The notes under the pieces were generated by a model, which worked only from the letters and a program-made list of their open reading frames with translations, did not search any database and had not been told where the DNA came from. Below, piece after piece: positions 60,280-64,000 of a DNA stretch of 64,000 bases. The stretch comes from Micromonospora cathayae (GTDB lineage: Bacteria; Actinomycetota; Actinomycetes; Mycobacteriales; Micromonosporaceae): positions 1,240,001-1,304,000 of the forward strand of contig NZ_CP118615.1 of the NCBI RefSeq assembly GCF_028993575.1. The letters run 5' to 3'. Position 1 is the stretch's first letter. The number at the start of each line of letters is the position of its first letter. The translations under genes and the position numbers were made by a program.

Positions 60280-60519
60280 TCAGCGGGTGGTGGCCGTGTA
60301 CGGCAGGAGCGCCATCTCACGGGCGTTCTTGACCGCACGGGCGATCTGGCGCTGCTGCTGCGAGGTGACGCCGGTCACCCGCCGAGCGCGGATCTTGCCG
60401 CGGTCGGAGATGAACTTCCGCAGCAGCGCGGTGTCCTTGTAGTCGATGTAGGTGATCCCGTCCTTGTCGAGCGGGTTCACCTTCTTCTTCGGCTTGCGAA
60501 GTGCCGCAGCCTTAGCCAT
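60280..60519 (-). CDS. rpsR: Ribosomal protein bS18, cysteine-free form
   Basis: A 79-residue bS18: [50 protein letters not shown] and [14 protein letters not shown]. The zinc-binding CxxC seen after KPKKKV in many actinobacterial copies is replaced by NPLD, so this is the zinc-independent form. It pairs with bS6 in the 30S subunit. It lies between ssb and rplI in the operon, and longer upstream readings are not supported. Confidence 0.96.
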   Translation of the reverse strand: MAKAAALRKPKKKVNPLDKDGITYIDYKDTALLRKFISDRGKIRARRVTGVTSQQQRQIARAVKNAREMALLPYTATTR

Positions 60520-60560
60520 TGCTCGGGCTCCTGGTTTGCGATCGCGGGCGCTCTGCGCCA

Positions 60561-61076
60561 TTAGAACGGGGGCTCCTCGTCGAAGTTTCCGCCGCCCGAA
60601 CCACGCGAGGGGGCGGGCGCGGCCGATGCCCAGGGGTCGTCGAAGTTGCCTCCGCCGCCGCCCTGGCCACCACCACCGCCGCCACCGAAGCCGCCGCCAC
60701 CGCCGCCGGAGCGGGACATCTTCTGCACCTTTGCCGTGGCGTAGCGCAGCGACGGGCCGATCTCGTCGACCTCGAGTTCGATGACGGTGCGCTTCTCGCC
60801 CTCGCGGGTCTCGTACGACCGCTGCCGCAGCCGGCCGGACACGATCACCCGGGCGCCCCGCTGGAGCGACTCGGCGACGTGCTCGGCGACCTGCCGCCAG
60901 ACGGTGCACGCGAGGAAGAGCGGCTCGCCGTCCTTCCACTCGCCGGAGGCCTTGTCCAGGAACCGGGGCGTCGAGGCGACCCGGAACTTGGCGACCGCCG
61001 CGCCCGAGGGAGTGAAACGCAGTTCGGGGTCATCGGTCAGGTTGCCGATGACCGTGATGGTGGTGTCTCCTGCCAT
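60561..61076 (-). CDS. ssb: Single-stranded DNA-binding protein
   Basis: A 171-residue SSB: an OB fold ([73 protein letters not shown]), then a Gly-rich flexible linker and the acidic tip DEEPPF that recruits partner proteins. The ATG at 61076 has GAGGAG upstream; an ATG six codons earlier is not preferred. It lies in the rpsF operon. Confidence 0.97.
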   Translation of the reverse strand: MAGDTTITVIGNLTDDPELRFTPSGAAVAKFRVASTPRFLDKASGEWKDGEPLFLACTVWRQVAEHVAESLQRGARVIVSGRLRQRSYETREGEKRTVIELEVDEIGPSLRYATAKVQKMSRSGGGGGGFGGGGGGGQGGGGGNFDDPWASAAPAPSRGSGGGNFDEEPPF

Positions 61077-61176
61077 GACCATCTCCTCGCACACTCGTCA
61101 GTCTCGGTGCCCAGGCTCGCAGAGCCGTACGACAATCCGATCGACGAGGTTGATCCGGACGAACCGGGTTGAATGC

Positions 61177-61467
61177 TTAGCGCATCTCCGGCCGGATGAC
61201 CTTGGTGCGCAGCACGGACTCGTTGAGCCGCAGCTGACGGTCCAGCTCGGCCACCGCAGCAGGCGTGGCCTGCAGGTCGATGACGGCGTAGATGCCTTCG
61301 GCCTTCTTGTTGATCTCGTACGCGAGGCGCCGGCGGCCCCACACGTCGGTCTTCTCCACCGAGCCACCCGCGGTCCGGATCACGTTCAGGTACGTGTCGA
61401 GCGACGGGGCGACGGTGCGCTCCTCGAGACTGGGGTCGAGGATCACCATGACTTCGTAATGACGCAA
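61177..61467 (-). CDS. rpsF: Ribosomal protein bS6
   Basis: The 96-residue bS6 begins [65 protein letters not shown], with the usual RNA-binding strand order. The start is a TTG at 61467 preceded by AGGAGGTGA at suitable spacing, a rare but clear case. It opens the operon rpsF-ssb-rpsR-rplI. Confidence 0.96.
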   Translation of the reverse strand: MRHYEVMVILDPSLEERTVAPSLDTYLNVIRTAGGSVEKTDVWGRRRLAYEINKKAEGIYAVIDLQATPAAVAELDRQLRLNESVLRTKVIRPEMR

Positions 61468-61496
61468 GACGTACTCACCTCCTGTGGGCTAGGCGG

Positions 61497-61513
61497 CCAC
61501 GGTCCTTCCGTGG
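61497..61513 (-). promoter_or_regulatory. Short hairpin in the rpsF leader
   Basis: CCACGG and CCGTGG form a 6-bp stem with a 5-base loop 30 bases ahead of the rpsF start. bS6:bS18 complexes bind a hairpin in the leader of this operon in many bacteria; this is a candidate, but the conserved CCG bulge is not confirmed. Confidence 0.3.
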
Positions 61514-62162
61514 CAGGAGGTCTGCGTCGCGGCCCGCTCCGGACCGGGGGGACCCGGCCGGCGGCGGACAACCGGACCAGGATACCCGGTCCAGAGGATC
61601 ATGCCGGCGTTGGCCGGAGCGTGCCGCGTGCGGTCGGGCGGAGCGTGCCGCGTGCAGCCGTCCGGGCCACCGCCGTCCGCCACGGGGTCGGCGTACCGAC
61701 GACGGTGCGACCGACGGAGCCAGGGCCCGCTCCCGGCGTCGTACGCACTGGGAACGGGCCCTGTCCACGGGACCGCGGGGCACCCCGTCCGCATTCTTTG
61801 GGTGGGACCTGGGGAGGAACGACCACACCGATGAGATTGGATCGTGAGCGCCCCGCGGAGCTATATCGTGTTGTTATCAGACGCTACATCAGCTGTTGGC
61901 ATCTGATGAGGTAAATGGTCGTTTTAGTGTGGTGCCCGATCTCCTGGTGGTCCATCCACCCTCCGACCGGAACGAGCCGGACGGCGGAAGACGCCACGGA
62001 TCCCGCGCCACGCATGCGGCCCCATGACCGTCACCACCGGGCCATCGACCTTCACCAGGTAAACGACCGCCATCGACCCGGGTGACGCCCGGCGGGCCCG
62101 GGTCTGCTGGGCGCGCCCTGCCGTCACCCGCGATGACGCCGGTCGCCAGTAGGCTCCCCTGC
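61514..62162. other. Divergent 650-base gap with direct repeats, hairpin and mini-ORF
   Basis: No full-size gene is supported. CGGAGCGTGCCGCGTGC occurs twice about 24 bases apart near 61616-61656. A 13-base stem with one mismatch (61722-61734 with 61750-61762) looks like a terminator. An AT-richer stretch at about 61855-61925 holds a 27-codon frame (61831-61914, MRLDRERPAELYRVVIRR) that might be a relic. Confidence 0.45.
62150..62155 (+). promoter_or_regulatory. -10 box TAGGCT of the endonuclease IV-like gene
   Basis: TAGGCT lies seven bases before the ATG at 62163 and no ribosome-binding site is present, giving another leaderless start. Confidence 0.5.
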
Positions 62163-62948
62163 ATGCGTATCGGAGCCCACGTCGACCCGACCGACCCGCT
62201 CGCGGAGGCGGCGATCCGCACCGCCGACGCCGTGCAGTTCTTCCTCTCCGACCCGCAAGGGTGGAAGGCCCCCCAGCCCAGAGAGGACGTCGACCGGCTG
62301 CGGGCCTCGGACGTCGACGTCTACGTCCACGCGCCGTACGTCGTCAACGTCGCGACGCTGAACAACCGCATCCGGATCCCCAGCCGGAAACTGCTGCTCG
62401 GGCACGCGACCGCCGCCACGGAGATCGGGGCCAGGGGGTTGATCGTGCACGGCGGTCACGTGAACGCCGGTGACGACCTGGCGAAGGGCTTCGACAACTG
62501 GCGTAAGACCTTCGCGTACGCCGCCGAGCAGGGCGGCTTCGGGGTCCCCGTCCTGATCGAGAACACCGCCGGCGGTGACAACGCCTGCGCCCGCAAACTG
62601 GACGCACTGGCCCGGCTCTGGGACGCCCTCGACGGGTACGACGTGGGGTTCTGCCTGGACACCTGCCACGCCCACGCCGGCGGCGAGGAACTGCTCGACC
62701 TGGTGGACCGGGTGAAGGCGGTGACCGGCCGGATCGACCTGATCCACGCCAACAACTCCAAGGACGCCTTCGACTCCGGCCGCGACCGGCACGACAACCT
62801 CGCCGACGGCACCATCGACCCGGAGTTGCTGGTGGCACTCATCCGGGCCGCCGACGCGCCGGTCATCGTGGAGACCCCCGGCGGAGCGGACGGGCAGGGC
62901 GCGGACATCGCCTTCCTGCGGCAGCATCTGGGTGGTACGTCGGCATGA
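62163..62948 (+). CDS. Deoxyribonuclease IV (endonuclease IV-like, AP endonuclease)
   Basis: A 261-residue TIM-barrel protein: MRIGAHVDPTDPLAEAAIRTADAVQFFLSDPQGWK, VYVHAPYVVNVAT, GLIVHGGHVNAGDD, VLIENTAGGDNACARKLD, VGFCLDTCHAHAGGEEL and IDLIHANNSKDAFDSGRDRHDNL. These supply the three-zinc site of endonuclease IV. It cleaves DNA at abasic sites in base-excision repair. Its TGA overlaps the start of the next gene by four bases (ATGA). Confidence 0.9.
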   Translation: MRIGAHVDPTDPLAEAAIRTADAVQFFLSDPQGWKAPQPREDVDRLRASDVDVYVHAPYVVNVATLNNRIRIPSRKLLLGHATAATEIGARGLIVHGGHVNAGDDLAKGFDNWRKTFAYAAEQGGFGVPVLIENTAGGDNACARKLDALARLWDALDGYDVGFCLDTCHAHAGGEELLDLVDRVKAVTGRIDLIHANNSKDAFDSGRDRHDNLADGTIDPELLVALIRAADAPVIVETPGGADGQGADIAFLRQHLGGTSA

Positions 62949-64000
62949 GTAGCGGAACGTCCGACGCGACGGGGACCGGCACCGGACGGGACGAACGCGC
63001 CGGCGACCCCGTCCGCCCGGCCGGGCCGACACCGGCCACCGTGGTGCGGGACGACACCACGGCGGCCGGCGCCGAAGGTGCTGCGGGCACGTCGCGCCCC
63101 ACCGGAGCACCGGCCGCAGCCGGCGGCGACAAGGCCAGCGAACCGAGCGGCGACAAGGCCGGCGACGGCAAGGCCAGCAAACCCAGCGACGGCAGACCCA
63201 ACGGTGACAAGGCCGGCGACAACAGCGACAAGGCCGCCGCCAACGGCGGCGAGCCCGGCGAGGACAAGTCCGGCGGCGGCGGTGGCAGGAAGCCCGGCGA
63301 CAGCGACGACAACGCGAGCGAGCCCGGCGACGGCAAGGACGGGAAGGGCCCCGAGGGCAAGGAGAGCAAGGACGGAGAGAGCAAGGAGGGCAAGGGTACC
63401 GGCGGCGAGGAGCCCGCCAAGGACGGTGACCCCTTCGAGGCGTTCGGCCCGGCCCCCGACGTGGTGCCGGGTCGGCTCGGGCGGACGGCCCGCCGGGTGG
63501 GTCGCTTCCTGGTCCACGAGTGGACCCTGGCCACCCTCGGCGCGGTCGTGTTGGCCGTCCTGCTCACCTGGCCAGCCCTGCGCTACCCCCTCTACACGAT
63601 CCCGCAGGACATCTACGATCCCACCCTCCAGGCGTGGCAGGTCGCCTGGTCCGGGCACATCCTGCTCAGCAACCCGGCCCACCTGTGGCAGGCGAACACG
63701 TTCTATCCGGAGTCGTGGAGTTTCGCCTTCTCCGACATGCTCCTCGGGTACGCCCCGGCCGGCATGATCGGCCACGGTCCCGAGGCCGCCGTGCTGCGCT
63801 ACAACATCCTCTTCGTGTTCGCCCACGCGCTGGCCACGCTGGGGGCGTACGCGCTGGCCCGGCAGCTCGGCGCGGGCCGGATCGGCGCGGCGGCGGCCGG
63901 GGTGAGCTACGCGTACGCGCCGTGGCTGCTGGCCCAGGCCGGGCACCTGCACATCATCTCCAACGGCGGTATCCCGCTGGCGTTGGCCATGCTGGCCCGG
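62945..64000 (+). CDS. GT-C-like membrane protein with long charged N-terminus, truncated by window end
   Basis: The ATG at 62945 overlaps the preceding stop, and the frame is open to the window edge (352 codons). Residues 1-165 are low-complexity (Gly, Lys, Asp, Glu, Pro, with GDKA and GKE/SKD repeats). Helices follow (WTLATLGAVVLAVLLTWPAL and others) with outer loops such as IPQDIYDPTLQAWQVAWSGHILL and LWQANTFYPESWSFAFSDMLLGYAP, typical of GT-C glycosyltransferase-like proteins in which an Asp follows the first helix. The active role and end are outside the window. Confidence 0.7.
   Translation, partial: MSSGTSDATGTGTGRDERAGDPVRPAGPTPATVVRDDTTAAGAEGAAGTSRPTGAPAAAGGDKASEPSGDKAGDGKASKPSDGRPNGDKAGDNSDKAAANGGEPGEDKSGGGGGRKPGDSDDNASEPGDGKDGKGPEGKESKDGESKEGKGTGGEEPAKDGDPFEAFGPAPDVVPGRLGRTARRVGRFLVHEWTLATLGAVVLAVLLTWPALRYPLYTIPQDIYDPTLQAWQVAWSGHILLSNPAHLWQANTFYPESWSFAFSDMLLGYAPAGMIGHGPEAAVLRYNILFVFAHALATLGAYALARQLGAGRIGAAAAGVSYAYAPWLLAQAGHLHIISNGGIPLALAMLAR

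Noticed and set aside
61924..62073. Minus-strand 49-codon frame beginning MAVVYLVKVDGPVVTVMG
   Set aside because: The opening looks protein-like, but there is no ribosome site or promoter and the second half is Arg/Pro-rich; it was not called as a gene.
1..64000. tRNA or rRNA genes and insertion sequences
   Set aside because: No cloverleaf, conserved rRNA segment, transposase motif or target-site duplication was seen on either strand; short tRNAs could be missed without a covariance search.

Overview
The window is high-GC DNA with mostly GTG/ATG starts and very few gaps. It looks like a chromosomal segment from a Micromonospora-like actinomycete (family Micromonosporaceae). The signs are the proteasome activator Bpa ending in GQYL, a DUF5753/DUF397 pair, LppU-like proteins, stacked LytR-CpsA-Psr (LCP) enzymes and the rpsF-ssb-rpsR-rplI-dnaB block. 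The genus is inferred from protein resemblance only. No rRNA, tRNA, insertion sequence, prophage or CRISPR array was found.

Layout. 1-4.1 kb: the end of a UDP-glucuronate decarboxylase-like gene and three tandem LCP cell-wall polymer transferases. 4.1-13.3 kb: rhodanese, GDPD phosphodiesterase, a GAF/PAS histidine kinase, an anti-sigma-type ATPase, arginine deiminase, small regulatory or hypothetical proteins, and prephenate dehydratase. 13.4-26.9 kb: AIM24, a zincin, an OsmC peroxiredoxin, two coupled HAD phosphatases, Bpa, an alpha/beta hydrolase, an orphan substrate-binding lipoprotein, DDAH with a divergent Lrp regulator, a secreted beta-propeller lipoprotein, a quinone oxidoreductase behind a MerR-type promoter, and a chaperone-like protein with a proteasome-docking-like tail. 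27.2-34.8 kb: mobA, fdhD, a decayed HTH module, DUF4192, a fructosamine-kinase-like gene, then moaA-moaD and a phosphoesterase. 34.9-38.1 kb: an endonuclease Q-UvrD helicase fusion. 38.2-44.2 kb: two LppU-like proteins, an AAA ATPase behind a CTAG-rich control region, GNAT, DoxX and a GT-C mannosyltransferase. 44.3-47.2 kb: moaC-mogA-moeA-moaE. 47.9-54.6 kb: a GGDEF/EAL protein, a second GT-C protein, a phosphoribosyltransferase, a zinc-ribbon protein, a maleylpyruvate-isomerase-like protein and a 5'-damaged folD. 54.6-61.5 kb: intein-containing dnaB, a repeat-rich membrane protein, and the rplI/rpsR/ssb/rpsF operon. The window ends in an endonuclease IV-like gene and a truncated GT-C membrane protein.

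Connections. Eight molybdenum-cofactor or formate-dehydrogenase-maturation genes lie in three places (27.5-29.2, 32.3-33.5 and 44.3-47.2 kb), so most of the pathway from GTP to a guanylated cofactor is present although no molybdoenzyme is. More than twenty genes have a TANNNT-like -10 box 5-8 bases before the start codon and no Shine-Dalgarno sequence, so leaderless transcription appears to be the default here. Intergenic gaps often hold short GC-rich tandem repeats of about 22-48 bp. The most unusual points are the EndoQ-helicase fusion, the full-length DnaB intein, the phased CTAG cluster, the HbYX-like tail on the TY-Chap-type protein, and several genes with damaged 5' ends.
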